From: Cryptomeria japonica
Taxonomy: Eukaryota; Streptophyta; Pinopsida; Cupressales; Cupressaceae
DNA: 64,000 bases
Assembly: GCF_030272615.1 (NCBI RefSeq)
Contig: NC_081415.1
Coordinates: 416,234,757 to 416,298,756, forward strand
Reading direction: 5' to 3'
Shown: positions 34,401 to 46,166 of the stretch, piece by piece
How the letters are laid out: each line of letters opens with the position of its first letter
Position numbering within the stretch: position 1 is the first letter of the stretch
Made by a program: the position numbers and the translations under genes
Notes under the pieces: model-generated
The model's input: the letters and a program-made list of their open reading frames with translations, nothing else
Database searches by the model: none
Told to the model about the DNA's origin: nothing

Positions 34401-35504
34401 CTTCCTAGGCATTTGCACAGAATGAGTTTGATTTTTGTAAGCAACGTGGGCTTTTTTTGGCAGAGATTTTGAGGCACATTTATTTGATAGGGAAGATTGA
34501 AATATTTTTGTTGTTGTTTGAATTAATGCCTTTGCAGATTGAAATGTAACGATTGTAGGATATGCAAAAGTAGATTTGTTGAAAAGAAGTTGCAGTTAAG
34601 GCGTGGAGTCACAGGCAATGAACCATTTGAAAGATGCTTAAAAACGTGCACACATAGGTAGTAAAAATGTATTTTAATTTAGACCAAGAGCTATGCATAG
34701 GTAAAATAAATGCCCATACATGCACAATGAATTCTCATACAAGAATAATAATCTCATGCCTCATGCAATAATAATCACATAACCAGCGAATGCAGCCAAT
34801 AAACCAATAGTCACAGACAATGGTAATTAGAGATTCAACCTGCAAGCAAAAACATTTAACCTTCAAGCAATCCCGCAAATAACACATCAAAAATCCACAA
34901 ACAAACCTGCAAACAAAATGGATAAGAATTTTAAAATTATATCAAACGAAAACCAAACAATTGAAAGGACAAGTACATGTCCCACTGGGCGTGCTAATTG
35001 TAGATGAGGGAAATGGGTCGAGAAAAAAGATTCAAACTTCCAACATCAACAATGAAGTACCTGCGAGCAACATACATGCAAAAACGAATATTTAAACTAA
35101 AACACACATGCATGCTACGAAATCCTACTTCATTGCACTTCTATCAACCAAGATCTTGTGTTAAGAATGATTCTCTCATAAGCACACACACAAGAGGCTA
35201 TGGTGAATGAAGATTTGAGATGAAAACAAAGTAATAAGAAATGCAAGTTTGATCAAGAAAGTAAAAATGCAAGAGTGCATGAAAGATATCAAAAGATGCA
35301 AACAATGGATGATCCCCAAATGAGGTAGAGAGTTTGTTTAAATAGAAGTTCTCTGGGTGAATCCAGATTATGGGATGAATGTGGGATAAAGAATAGGTCT
35401 TGAGAGTTTGATCCCTCATGTGTGAGGTGGATGTAAATGGGTAGAGGAGAAAGAATAAATAAATAATGTAAATGCTCATGCATGTATTTGTGAAAATGGA
35501 TATA

Positions 35505-35690
35505 TAGTATTATTATTATTAAATATATAGATGATAGATGATAAATAGATATTAGAATAATAATATTATTAGATGATGAATGAAGTAATAATATTAATGA
35601 ATTAATGATGGATAAATAATAATTTAATAATAATATTAATGATAATATTAATAATGGATAATATTGATGATAAATGATCTAATAGATGGA
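35505..35690. repeat. AT-rich AATAAT/GATGAT degenerate repeat in G5 LTR
   Basis: Irregular repetition of AATAATATTATTA and GATGAATGA-type words just inside the G5 LTR terminus. Confidence 0.6.
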
Positions 35691-35764
35691 ATAATGCATG
35701 AAAATAAAAATGGATCCACCTATGGATTAAAGCCAATTAAGACGACAAATTTTATGTGTCTACA

Positions 35765-36454
35765 AATACATCAAATGCACAATTTGATTATTTAATTCAA
35801 GTTGACTTTTCCTCTTAAATGCTCTTATAGAATTAATTAATTTAATTGATTAATTCTATTTTTCTCCACATATCTCCTAACTTCAACCCTCATTTAACCC
35901 TTCCTCTAGCTTAACCTGCCTAATTAACCAAGAGTTTTGATCAACCTTATCCCTTAGCTCTCATCATATGTGTGCTCATTCCCAAAATATCTTGAATTTC
36001 TTGGAAGTTGGGAAATTTTTCTGAAATCTGGGGAAATTTCCTGAAATTTGGGGAAATATCTCAAAACTCCTAATATGTGGGAATATCTTCATTTTTGAAA
36101 TGGAACCTTCTTATTTGGGTGTCTCTCTCCCAAATAGGCATGTTTCCTTAGGGACACATGTCATTCCTTCCAATGACACTTGTCCTTCTCAAGAACACAT
36201 GTCATTTTCATCCATTACACTTGCCCTTCTCAGGGACACATGTCTCATTCTCATGCCTCTCCATCTCCCATTCTAGCCTATTTAATCCCCTCATTTTCCT
36301 TCACAATCCATCCACTTTTCATTTTCATACCATCGTAATGTTGAATTGTTCACTCATATTTTGCATCCATTAGCATTTTACATCCATCTTGCATCTCATT
36401 TAGCATAATCCTCATCTTGCATTCACTATCATGGAGTGAAATTGAGCATCTACA
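35765..36454 (-). repeat. Fragment of an older gypsy-type LTR
   Basis: The minus strand begins TGTAGATGCTCAATTTCAC at 36454, an LTR-like start. A TATA-like TTAAATAGGC lies at about 36280. It is cut at 35765 by the G5 LTR end, so it is the site into which G5 inserted. No coding sequence is seen. Confidence 0.5.
36151..36250. repeat. Tandem repeat of about 41 bp
   Basis: GGGACACATGTCATT, then ATGACACTTGTCCTTCTCA, is repeated about 2.4 times, with starts at 36151, 36193 and 36233. Confidence 0.75.
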
Positions 36455-38076
36455 AACATAGCAAGCACACATCAAATTGGATGACAATCAAATCAACGGT
36501 TTCAAGAGAGTTTGCATTACATTTGTTTTCCATTTGCTTTCAAAATTCCTTTTGAGCGTCTTTATCATGAGTGTGGTTGATTGTTGTGTATGTTTAGATG
36601 TTTAGTTTAGCATTTTAATTTTCTTTATCTTGCATTCACAATTTTCTACATACACAAACCAAATGGTCTTTTAAAATATAGAGGTTGAATGTGTGTGTCA
36701 AATTCGACATAACTAATAAACTTGGTTTGGAAAGAGGTGCAAGCTGCACCATACTAAGGTCATCTAGGAGCAACAAAACTCCTAGCTGATGTTAAGCCCC
36801 TATATTTTTGGAAAGGAATGAAAAGAGATGTTGCACAATTTGTGGAAAGTTGCTTCAAGTATTAGAGGGTTAAGGCATAACACCAACACCCAGTGGAAAT
36901 TTTACATCCGAATTTCATTCATGATTGGAAATGATAGGTTATAAGCATGGATTTTGTGCAAGGTCTACCCATATCTAGAAAGACATAACACTATTTTGGT
37001 GGTAGTAGATAATGTTACAAGCTAGGGTTGTCGTTGCACCAAAAGATCGACCTGTCAATGCCTGATACAACCACTAGACATAGAATTCACAAGAGGTTGT
37101 TAAACTGTGTCACGAATTCCCACGAGGGACGTCAACCCACTATCAATAGTCCCCCTCCCAGCGTCACGCATTGCGGCCTGCATGATTTGAACTTGTGACC
37201 AAGCTCTGATACCACTTGTTACAAGCTAGGGTTGTCGTTGCACCAAAAGGGTAAAATATCATTTATAATAGAGATCTTCTAGGGTTAGGCTAAAAGGGTA
37301 AATCAAGTTTTAGATAGGTAGGTCACTTTATTCCTGGAAATTTAATTGGAGCACTAGTCATAGCCCAAAAAATTCTCAGTTTTTAGGTTGCATGGGATTC
37401 AATAAAATATCATTTATAATAGAGATGCACAAATGACATCAAGGTTTTGGTAAGCCTTGTTCACAGCCTTAGGAAATTAATTGAATATAAGTTCAACATA
37501 ACACCTTGAGACAGATGGTTAGGCTAAAAGGGTAAATCAATTTTTAGATCTTCTATGAATCTTACAAGTGGGAAGACTACTTACCTTTGTTGGAATTCAC
37601 TTACAATAAATCTTGCCAATTTTCCATCAAGATGACACCATTTGAGGCATTATACAGAGGGAAGTGTCTAACTCATATGAGATGGGACAAGCTAGAAGAT
37701 AGGATTAGCCTTGGTCCAAAAATGCTTTCAAAATGGAGGAATAGGTAAGGCTAATCATACAAAGATTAGTAAAAGATAATGATCGACAAAAGAGTTATGC
37801 AGATGCATAATAAACCCCAAGGTTGTTCTTAATAAGGGAGAAAGTCCTCTTGAGAGTGAAACCACAATAAGTTTAATTAAGTTTGGAAAATCATCCCAAC
37901 TAGCTCCTAAATTCATAGGGACTTTTGAAGTCTTAGAAATCATCAACCTGGTTGCATATAATATTTATTTGCCTTTAGCTCTTGATAGACTACATAATAC
38001 ATTTCATGTGTCTTACTTGAAGAAATATGCATTTGGTTTTGGTCACATGGTTGATTAGAATTCTTTGTAGGTGTAG
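36455..38076 (+). pseudogene. Plus-strand gypsy integrase relic (chromovirus-like)
   Basis: Only fragments in shifting frames remain on the plus strand: HPNFIHDWK and VISMDFVQGLPISRK at about 36890-36985, then LVVVDN at about 37000, where a small insertion interrupts it. It resumes with FNITP and DGQ-like remains near 37500, YLPLLEFTYN and MTPFEALYRGKCLTHM near 37580-37680, and LHNTFHVSYLKKYAFG near 37990-38035. The order is that of integrase core to C-terminal part in a Del/Tekay-like chromovirus. Many stops show great age. 36455-36850 has no recognisable motif. Confidence 0.75.
37013..37249 (-). mobile_element. TRIM-like miniature LTR retrotransposon candidate
   Basis: Identical 33-bp direct repeats (TGTTACAAGCTAGGGTTGTC and onward) lie at 37013-37045 and 37217-37249. 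On the minus strand the inner edge of the right copy ends TTGTAACA, followed by two bases and TGGTATCAGAGC, a perfect initiator-tRNA-Met priming site (37203-37214). Flanks gataa and ggtaa could be a degraded target duplication. The 171-bp interior has no ORF. It sits inside the gypsy integrase relic. The repeats are unusually short for TRIM LTRs, so this may instead be a solo fragment. Confidence 0.6.
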
Positions 38077-38627
38077 TGTCATAGTCACTGATGGACTCAA
38101 TCTCCCAAGATCATGTGCAAAACCAAGATCAACCTTCTACACGAGAGCAACAGAGAGGATGAAATGTTGAAATATGGTGCAATAATAGAATGATGATATT
38201 ATCACACTCCAAAAGATACAATATGGATCAACACTCCCTTGTATTGACAGAGTTGATATGAACTCATCTGAGTTAGCTCTAAATTAGCTCATAAGGGAGA
38301 GGTGAGTGTTGATTATATACAAAAATTTGGGCACATAATTCCAAGAGGAATAATAACTCCCAAATAACCAAATTAGGTGGGAATTGTGCCTACTTGGAAA
38401 ATGTCAAACATGTGGCAAACCAACTCAAGTAGGGACAAACATATGGTTATGGGGAGGTGGAAAATGAGTCCAAAAGAGGGTGTGACATTCAACCACCCAA
38501 ATGTGTGTGCAAATGACACGTGTAAATGTAGGACTATGCCACTTGTCCTCATATAAACCATCCTAATATAACCTAAGTATGATTAATAATGTGTAGGAAA
38601 AATAAATATAAAAAACCTACATTAACA
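38077..38627 (-). repeat. 3' LTR of the pol-less copia derivative
   Basis: It ends at the plus-strand ATTAACA, followed by the run CCCCCCCTTA (38628-38637), which is the polypurine tract GGGGGGG on the minus strand. Confidence 0.9.
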
Positions 38628-38637
38628 CCCCCCCTTA

Positions 38638-39457
38638 AGCATAGCTTAGGTGGGTGAAAAGATGCAAATATGGGTCCCAGCTACAAGGCCATGTTAGGTA
38701 CCCATTTACAAAACAATCTCTCACAAACAAAGTAAAGGAGAAAACCCAATGGGACAAAACTCCTCCCCAAAAGAGAGAAAAGAAACAAGTTTCCCAACAC
38801 AAGAAGAATCTCATGCAAGGAAGAAATCCCCTCTGAATTAGAAAGGATAAGAAAGACTATGTAGCCTTCCCAAAAGTACTAAACTATACCAATGGTTGAT
38901 GCCTGAAACTGGATGTAGATGATGAACCCTGATTGTCGAACAACGTTCCTCCCCTTAGGAAGAAACAAAACCAAAGGTGCATGAAGACTGTCTTCCCATT
39001 CCTGAAAGGAATATGTAGGAAGAATGATAAAGATGTATAATGTCTCTAAACTCTGCTCAGGTGTCCCCATGTTGATGCCAAAAGTTGTCATCATCAAATC
39101 AGGTGTTCTAGGCCACACTGCAGATGATGAGAATCCAGAATCTAGTGGAGATAGATGTAGAGAAAAATCCAAAGACAAATGTATCTTCTCTAAAGACAAA
39201 TGTGCATCCTCCAAATGTTGCTCAGTAGTGGCCACAATCATGTCAAACTATGAGGAATGATTGTGTCGGTAATGAACAAGATGTTTAGGAGATCTCCCCT
39301 CAACTTCTGAAGAAGACAAAGTGACTTCATCAGAGAGAAGATGTATGTACTCAATAGTGTCCTCCAAGTCTATAAGATAGGACTCACAAAACAAACCTGC
39401 AATGTTTGTCAAGTAATCATCCCAAGTAGTTATATCTAGAAGATAATGAATGTCCTA
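38638..39457 (-). other. Non-coding internal region of the pol-less copia derivative
   Basis: A 120-codon minus-strand frame at 38879-39241 (HLSLEKIHLSLDFSLHLSPL) has no recognised motif and is probably chance or decayed sequence. Integrase and RT motifs that should lie here are absent. Confidence 0.5.
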
Positions 39458-40940
39458 CTACACTGAATCAATAGGAGTCATGGATGTAGCAGTATTAGTA
39501 TCATCAGAAACAGCAGTCGATGGAGGAGATGAAGTATCAACACATGTCTTTTGAACCTCAGTTGAAAAAATACCAAGATTCACTTGACCATATTGGATCT
39601 CCTCAAAAGTGTCCACACTAGATACTTGAGTGTGTACATCCGTCGAAGGAACAACAGAGGAAAAATGTGAGGTATATACTTGAGATTGATGATCTACCTC
39701 CCCAATTGCAACAATATTTCTGCTATGCAAATCTTGAATAATCACACAATCTAGAGTGAACTCAACACTTTTCCCTTCAACACCATGTGTGATTTGATAG
39801 ATAGAAAGGATGTTTGTTGACAATGAGGACACACAAAGCACATCATTGAATGATCCTTCGTCTATGTCAATAGACCCTTTCCCACAAACACGCATATATG
39901 TGTTGTTGGCCATCAGAATGTTTGATGACGAATTGGTTTCAAATGAAGAGAACATATCCTATGATGTGAAGCTCCGAAATCAAGGATCCATCTCTCTGAC
40001 TCAGAATCTGTCATTGCAACAAGTGTTTCCCCCCTTTGTTTCTCTGACTTTGAATTAGATGAAGATGTTGAATCCTTTGACATAGTTGAAGGTAAATTAA
40101 TTTTATTCTTTGCCAAAAGATGCTTCAACTCATTAATTTGTTTTAAATAACAATGATGTTCATCATGCTCTGATTTCTTGCATATGCACAAGTGGGCTTC
40201 TCCTTTTTAGATGATTCCCTTTTTGAGGAAGAAGACTCATATTCTTTTTGTGGCTTGTTCTTTTTCTTCTTTTGTTTCTAATTAGGATACCCTGATTCTT
40301 TTTGTACCTTAGGTTCACTAGCAATCAATGCTTGTGACTTGAAAGTCTTGATGATGCCCATTTGAATTAGCTTTGCTTCTTCTTGGACAAGAAGATATAA
40401 AAATGCATCAAAAGTGGGCTAAACATATGCAGTTCCCATAGAAACCGCATTGGTATGAAAGCCAGAAACAAACACAGAATACTCAGGATCAAGCTTGGAT
40501 AACACATTGAGAATCAATTGTAAATCCTCCTTAGTAATCTTGCAATCTGTTAACTGTGTTCTTAGTTGCTTTATCTTGGAGATATAGTCTTGGATGTTGT
40601 TGAAACTTTTTGGATCAAGATTCATTAGATTGTTATCAATCTGATAACCCCTAATCTTATCAGTTTTACCATACAAATTTTCAAGAGTCTCCCAAGCCTC
40701 CTTAGGTGTCTTGCTTGATTCAAGATGAAATTGTAAATCAAAAGAGACTGGTGAACAAATGTAACCAAGATCTCTCTCATGATTGATCTCTCATGTTTGA
40801 AGAGCATTAGCATCAGTAGGAGCAGGAATAGTTGCTTTGAAATGGCCAGTGCAACCTTTTTCCCTTAGATAATTCCATACTGATTTTTTCCATGTTTCAT
40901 AATTATATGGAGTTAGGAGTTCAATTTGAGTTTTCCCCAT
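39458..40940 (-). pseudogene. gag and protease remnant of the pol-less copia derivative
   Basis: The minus-strand start is the ATG at 40938-40940 (YNYETWKKSVWNYLREKG), with a stop near 40795. The gag core then follows (AWETLENLYGKTDKIRG, YISKIKQLRTQLTD, LSKLDPEYSVFVSGF). After frameshifts there is a damaged knuckle, CICKKSEHDEHHC, and the protease site WILDFGASHH, where the usual D-S-G is D-F-G. It then runs through GKGSIDIDEGSFNDVLCVSS and LSTNILSIYQITH to VYTSHFS, where the coding part ends in a Ser/Thr-rich tail at 39458. Confidence 0.82.
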
Positions 40941-42220
40941 TGCACTAATACACAAGAAAAGAAATCAAAATAGTTCAAGATCACCCCCCCAATTTCACTA
41001 AATCAATGATCCCCCCAGAAAAAATATGACGGTGGCACTTTATAAATCAGTGTGTTTACAATACTGGAGTGTTTTCCAAAGTTTTACAATGTCCGAATTG
41101 GACCCAAATACTGAAAGTACAATACAATGTCAGAATTGCAACCTCAAAATAGCACCAATGAATAGTGCTCAGAAAAATATCAATTTTCAAAAAATAATCA
41201 CCTCAATCCAAGGTCATATGTGAAAGTTATGTCTATTTGAAGTTGAAAAATCCAGGATTGTCCTTCAGATCTACATAAAAAACTTGATTTCTAGAAAATA
41301 TGGATCACTTGAGAAAAAACCGATTCCACCACTACGAAGAGCACAAAATTCTATTCAAAATCAAAAAACAATTCTCGCAAAACAGAGGCCAGATGACCAA
41401 GATATGGCCTTCAGAAGATCAGCTTTAAAAATGAAAACTCCATTAACGAGAGGTAAATAATTTCAAAAACCACATGCCACCAAATTTGGCTGATCTGCTG
41501 CTTAATTTAGAGAGCTAATTTTAAATTTGACCTATAGCCAAAATTGATAAACCACCAAATTTGATATAAATGTCAAAATTACCACTAAATTTAGTGGAGC
41601 CAAAATGGGCACAAAGCCCAAGAAAGGATGCACAGAGGGTATGTAGCAGCATGTACATTGGTAAGTGCAAACCACATTCCGAAGCCAAAATGTCAAATGC
41701 CTTAGTAATGGCTCTTTAAATAATTTTAAAGCTTTAATAAAGTGGAAAGACCCCATGTACTCTTTAAGAACATGAATTTGCAGCCCACAATTAATGGGTG
41801 AAGCAGCAAATCGAAGGATCGTACGAATAGTACGACGTACCTTGTGCGAGTACGGCCACGTTGAGGTAAATCTCCTTTTGACTTCGTTTTTTATTTTGAT
41901 TTTTTGATTTTTTCAGTTCTCAAAAAAACACTTTTTTTTTCAAGTTTATAACAAATTATAAACTTTTATAAATAAAAAATTGTAATTTTTTTCGATAATA
42001 TAATTTTTGAAAAAAAAAAATCAAATACGTCCCATTAAGTGCATAGGGCAATTTTTGCCTCAAATTTGACTTTCGGAAAAATATGAAGTATTTTATATCA
42101 AAATTCATCTTTTCAATGTTTTGGATTCAATCGTGATGACATTTTTAGCTGAAAATGCACCCAACAAAAACTCAATGCTAAATTTCTCCCAAATTCGAGA
42201 AGGGGCTTGTAGATCTAGAA
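40941..42220 (-). other. Long leader of the pol-less copia derivative
   Basis: This is 1.28 kb between the priming site and the gag start, with no supported ORF. It includes T-rich runs around 41880-42010. The leader is unusually long for a copia element. Confidence 0.5.
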
Positions 42221-42232
42221 GCTCTTATACCA
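42221..42232 (-). other. Primer-binding site of the pol-less copia derivative
   Basis: The minus strand reads TGGTATAAGAGC, directly after the LTR end TCTGACA. It is an initiator-tRNA-Met-type site with one change. Confidence 0.85.
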
Positions 42233-42702
42233 TGTCAGAGTCACTGATGGACTCAATCTCCTAAGATCACCTGCAAAACCAAGATCAACCTTCTACACGA
42301 TAGCAACAGAGAGGATGAAATGTTAAAATATGGTGCAATAACAGAAGGATGATATTATCACACTCCAAAAGATACAATATGGATCAACACTCCCTTGTAC
42401 TTACTGAGCTGATATGAACTCATCTAAGTTAGCTCTAAATTAGCTCATAAGGGAGAGGTGAGTGTTGATTATATAGCAAAATGTGGGCACATAATTCTAA
42501 GAGGAATAATAACTCCCAAATAACCAGATTAGGTGGAAGTTGTGCCTACTTGGAAAATGCCAAACATGTCACAAACCAACTTAGGTAGGGACAAACAATG
42601 GTTATGTGGAGGTGGCAAATGAGTCCAAAAGAGGGTGTTAAATTCAACCACCCAAATGTGGGTGTGCATGACCATTACATGTGGCATAGTCCAACATTTA
42701 CA
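42233..42702 (-). repeat. 5' LTR of the pol-less copia derivative, rearranged end
   Basis: It matches the left LTR until about 42668. It then contains GTGGCATAGTCCAACATTTAC (42681-42701, 21 bases), which is the reverse complement, with one change, of 38522-38542 in the other LTR. The terminal 85 bp or so of the LTR are missing. Confidence 0.85.
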
Positions 42703-42704
42703 TA

Positions 42705-42845
42705 GAATGAATGCTTACCTCCAATGATCAATTTAGTGGTTACTACAACCGCTATGTAGTTGGGGAATAAATTTAACCATTTTAATATATTAAAAAATTA
42801 AACATTAATCACATTCCATTGATCATTGGAGGTAAGCATTCATTC
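42705..42845. mobile_element. 141-bp MITE with 27-bp perfect inverted ends
   Basis: The left end GAATGAATGCTTACCTCCAA and seven more bases is exactly inverted at 42819-42845. The AT-rich interior has no ORF. The size and inverted ends fit a miniature inverted-repeat element. I could not define a target duplication. Confidence 0.75.
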
Positions 42846-43122
42846 CATTGTGCTTGGGTAATTGAGCCTCATAGAGTTCTTGAGGGGTGCAAGCTCTGCT
42901 TGGGTAATTGTGAGATTACACAATACAATATCTAGTGCGATCAATATGCAAAAATAAATGCCACTTGGGAGGATTATGATGAGTTTCCTCAAAATTTTCG
43001 TTATTCATTTAATGTCTTTAATAGTTAAAGGACTCTTTTAAATTCCATGTTAAATATTTTGGATCTTTGAAACTCATGTTGATACTCTAATCTTCGGGGA
43101 TGATTATTCTTATGGGGGAGGA
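42846..43122 (+). pseudogene. Chromodomain region and purine tract of the plus gypsy relic
   Basis: The plus strand shows HRVLEGCKL near 42870-42900 and NATWEDYDEFPQNF near 42955-43000, the chromodomain-type tail of a chromovirus integrase. It continues the relic at 36455-38076. The run GGGGGAGG (43114-43121) fits the polypurine tract, after which the 3' LTR would begin. Confidence 0.65.
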
Positions 43123-43238
43123 TATTTTACATCCTACCTTATGATATGGTTCATAATTTTTACTTGTACAATAATTTTGCAATGATTTCATATTTGGTTA
43201 TGGATGCATCAAAAGATTAAATTAAATGGGCTTTCATA

Positions 43239-43330
43239 GAATGAATGCTTACCTCCAATGATCAACGAAATGTGATTAATGTTTAAATTTTCAATATATT
43301 AAAATGGTTAAATTTATTCCCCAACTACAA
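43239..43330. mobile_element. Truncated, inverted copy of the MITE
   Basis: These 92 bases match the reverse complement of 42755-42845 up to CCCCAACTACA. They lie in what should be the LTR of the plus gypsy relic, about 390 bp from the first copy. Confidence 0.8.
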
Positions 43331-44440
43331 TTGTGGTTTTGTGTTGTTTGTAGGGATTAAGTTACCCCACCCTACAAGAGCAGAGGGGGAGTACATTGGA
43401 GAGAGGATTATAGATGTGAGAATAAACAAGGTTTCCCTTTGAATCTATGCACATACTCATGAAGGGATAAGTTGACCTTGGTCAAGCTTTTGGTAGTTTT
43501 CCTTGTGTTTCATTTGGCTTGTGTTGGTTGAATTGTGGTGACTTTAGATATGAAACCTAGACATAAGCTTGGGTAGAGTTAGTCGATGTATTGAGCTTAA
43601 TCTCCTTAATCAATTTAAAGACATCTGTAATAACAATTGTCAAAATTATTGTACTTTTGATATAGTTTTGATTACTATTAATACATATTTATTGGGATGT
43701 ACAATCAGATATAATGTATAAACACATAAGTATATGTAAATAAAAATATACATATAGGTATACGTATGTACATGCATACGCTTTTGTATATAAGGATATA
43801 TACGTATTAATAATAATGAAGACTAAGTTATATTTATTTTTTGAGAGATTTAGGGTTTAGCCAAATTTTGAAGTTGAGGAATGTAATATTTTAAGCTAGC
43901 TACTAACAACTATTTTGAACAAAGTTTTAAATTAATTATATCTTTTGAAAGTTAATTATAAGACAATGAGGAAAATTAGTATAATAAATCTCATGGTTTT
44001 TTAATGTTTAATTCTAAGTGGTGTTTGATCCATGTTAGGCTTGGATTGTTCAAGTTAAAGATTTCTTTATCATTTTATTTCAACTATAGATTGTTTCTAG
44101 AGCTCGACATGCTCATATCACCACATGGGATTAAAATGAAATAGTCACTACTATTTTTTGGAGGCGTATATTAAAATATCAGCTTTGTCTTTTAAAACAA
44201 CTCTCATCATACAGCAAAGTTATAATTGTTTCTTGCTTATATTTTTCCTTTTTCCATATTCTCATATTAGAGCTGAAAAGAGAACAAATGCAATGAATGA
44301 CCTTTGGCAACCATTTCTTGATTAGAAGAACACATATAATCTTTCAAGTCTGTAAGATAAAAAGTTTCCTTCTTGTTATGCTAAAGGGAGTTAGTTATGA
44401 TTGTTGTATTTCACTTTGATAGAACAAAGAAGGCTATTCA

Positions 44441-44465
44441 AGTATTGTTGTTGTTGTTGTTGTTG
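44441..44465. repeat. TTG microsatellite
   Basis: About eight TTG triplets in a row. The minus strand encodes a short Gln run, in a frame without other support. Confidence 0.9.
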
Positions 44466-46145
44466 ACGCATGAGAGATAGAGTAGAAGGCTCCAGAAGAG
44501 CAGTCTCTAGATCGAGAAGGACATGGTAAGTGTTTAAATTGTCATTGGAGAATTCATTTAGAGGTGAGGAGATTAAAAGTAGTAAAGTGGAAGCAATACC
44601 ATCAACCTTATCGAACCACAAGCATGATTCCCCGTGTTCTTATTATTGCATTATTCCTTTCACGTGAAGAAAGTTTTCGATTAAGAAACCTTAAAGCTCA
44701 GTTATTTGAAAGAAATTTATATGGGTTCTATTTTTTTTACTAAACCTAGTTGAAAACAAGCTTCTTCTTCATTGAATAATTTTTTTGTTGCACTAATATT
44801 ATTTATATGTTATTTAGAGTGCGAATTTTCTTACTACTATTATATTTTAAAACCAGTGAGAAGACATTGAAAAGTGTAAGGTCGTAGGTTTAAGAAAGAT
44901 AGTATTGATTAAAGTCTTTTCACAATTTTTCGGAAGATTAATAATTTATCTACTTCTCACATTTGATAGTTCTTTAAGAACAAAAAGATTAATATTTCAT
45001 ACACTACTCAGATTTGACAGTTCTTTATGAACATAAAGTTTTAACATTTTATTCATTTTTTTAGACTTGATAATTCTTGTGAAAGATATAAGGATTAATT
45101 TAATATGTGTCTTCCATATTTATGAAGAGTTCTTAATGAACATAAAGATTGTTAGTTGTTTATCTTTCGATCATCTGGAAATATGCATAGAATTGTGACT
45201 TATTTGCTTAAGATAAAATACTTGTAGACTTCCACAAACTATATGTAGGCATGTAATTCCAAAGGGTCGAACTTTATGCTTACCTATGGTTTATGGAGTT
45301 TTGCGAGAGATTGAACAAAATAAGATATAAGTACCTTGAAAACTAAAGCTTAAGATATGAGTTGAACCTCATTATTAAATCTATCCTAATCAAAAAATAT
45401 GTTCATGATACTTAGAGGTATCAAATATTATGACTATTGAGAAAGTCTCAAGAAATATAAGCCAAAAATCAATCATTTTAAGTGGAACCAATTAGATACT
45501 TAGATAAGTTATAAAGCCAAACATAAACTTAATTGGAAACCAATTCACATAGACACTAGAGTGTGAGGGGTAACTAAGTTGAAACTCATGTAGGTGATAA
45601 GATGAGTTTACATCTTCCTTAATGTACTAATATTAAAGGAATCAATGGTAGTTGCCTAGGTCGATATGCGAGAACACATGACTAGAGGTTCTCTGTCAAC
45701 CATGTTTGATTAAGGTCAATGAGTTATAATCATAGGACATATGTAGCACCCAAGTCGAGTAAGGGTGGTTGAGTTGATGACAATAGTTCTTGATAAGTGT
45801 TTAGCATAATATCCTTTGGCAAAGGTGTCACAAAGGTCTGCTTGCATCCAATCAATTCATCATGTTTAGATCCATAGTATAGTCATGGGTCATGCATAGT
45901 TAATAAGAGTCTATAGCTGTGTGGCCAAATAGGCCTATGTATAATACATCACTAGGCTCAGATGGAAACCTTGACCAATTCATGTGTTTATACCCTTGTG
46001 GAGGGTAGGACCACTTCCAATAGGAAGGTGTGCGACAGATTGCCAAGTCTGTGGTTAAAGGTAAAGCGCTCGAGTGATTCTCTCCCTCATGCAGATTCAC
46101 ACAGAGATTTGTAATACAGCTTAGTCAATCTTGAATATAGTAGAC

Positions 46146-46166
46146 TCTCTCTCTCTCTCTCTCTAC
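46146..46166. repeat. CT dinucleotide run
   Basis: About ten CT repeats. Confidence 0.9.

Larger units (their letters stand above)
32733..35764 (-). repeat. G5 5' LTR, outer part
   Basis: The right border is TGTAGACACATAAAATTTG on the minus strand at 35764, the same nine-base start as G1. 32760-32825 matches G1 around 8690-8760 (ACTGGCTCCCC, CTCACTTCTTGGG). Together with 25900-26026 it forms one LTR split by the Sirevirus-like copia. It includes a long A-rich run (33530-34400). There is no supported gene. Confidence 0.75.
38077..42702 (-). mobile_element. Pol-less copia derivative with LTRs
   Basis: Left LTR 38077-38627 (551 bp) and right LTR from 42233 are closely similar over more than 440 bp. 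The priming site and purine tract set the minus orientation. Gag and protease remnants lie at 39913-40940, followed by about 1.3 kb without integrase or RT, so pol has been deleted. It interrupts the plus-strand gypsy relic, whose chromodomain part appears at 42860. The right border is disturbed by a small inversion and a MITE. Confidence 0.85.

Noticed and set aside
35198-35483. Two overlapping frames in the G5 LTR with Leu/Tyr/Phe-rich peptides
   Set aside because: They lie in LTR sequence, with no motif and no support in the related G1 LTR.
37200-37216. tRNA gene suggested by GCTCTGATACCA
   Set aside because: This is the complement of an initiator-tRNA-Met 3' end used as a retroelement priming site. 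No cloverleaf surrounds it.
44391-44621. Gln-run protein frame on the minus strand
   Set aside because: It depends on a TTG microsatellite and has no flanking conserved sequence.
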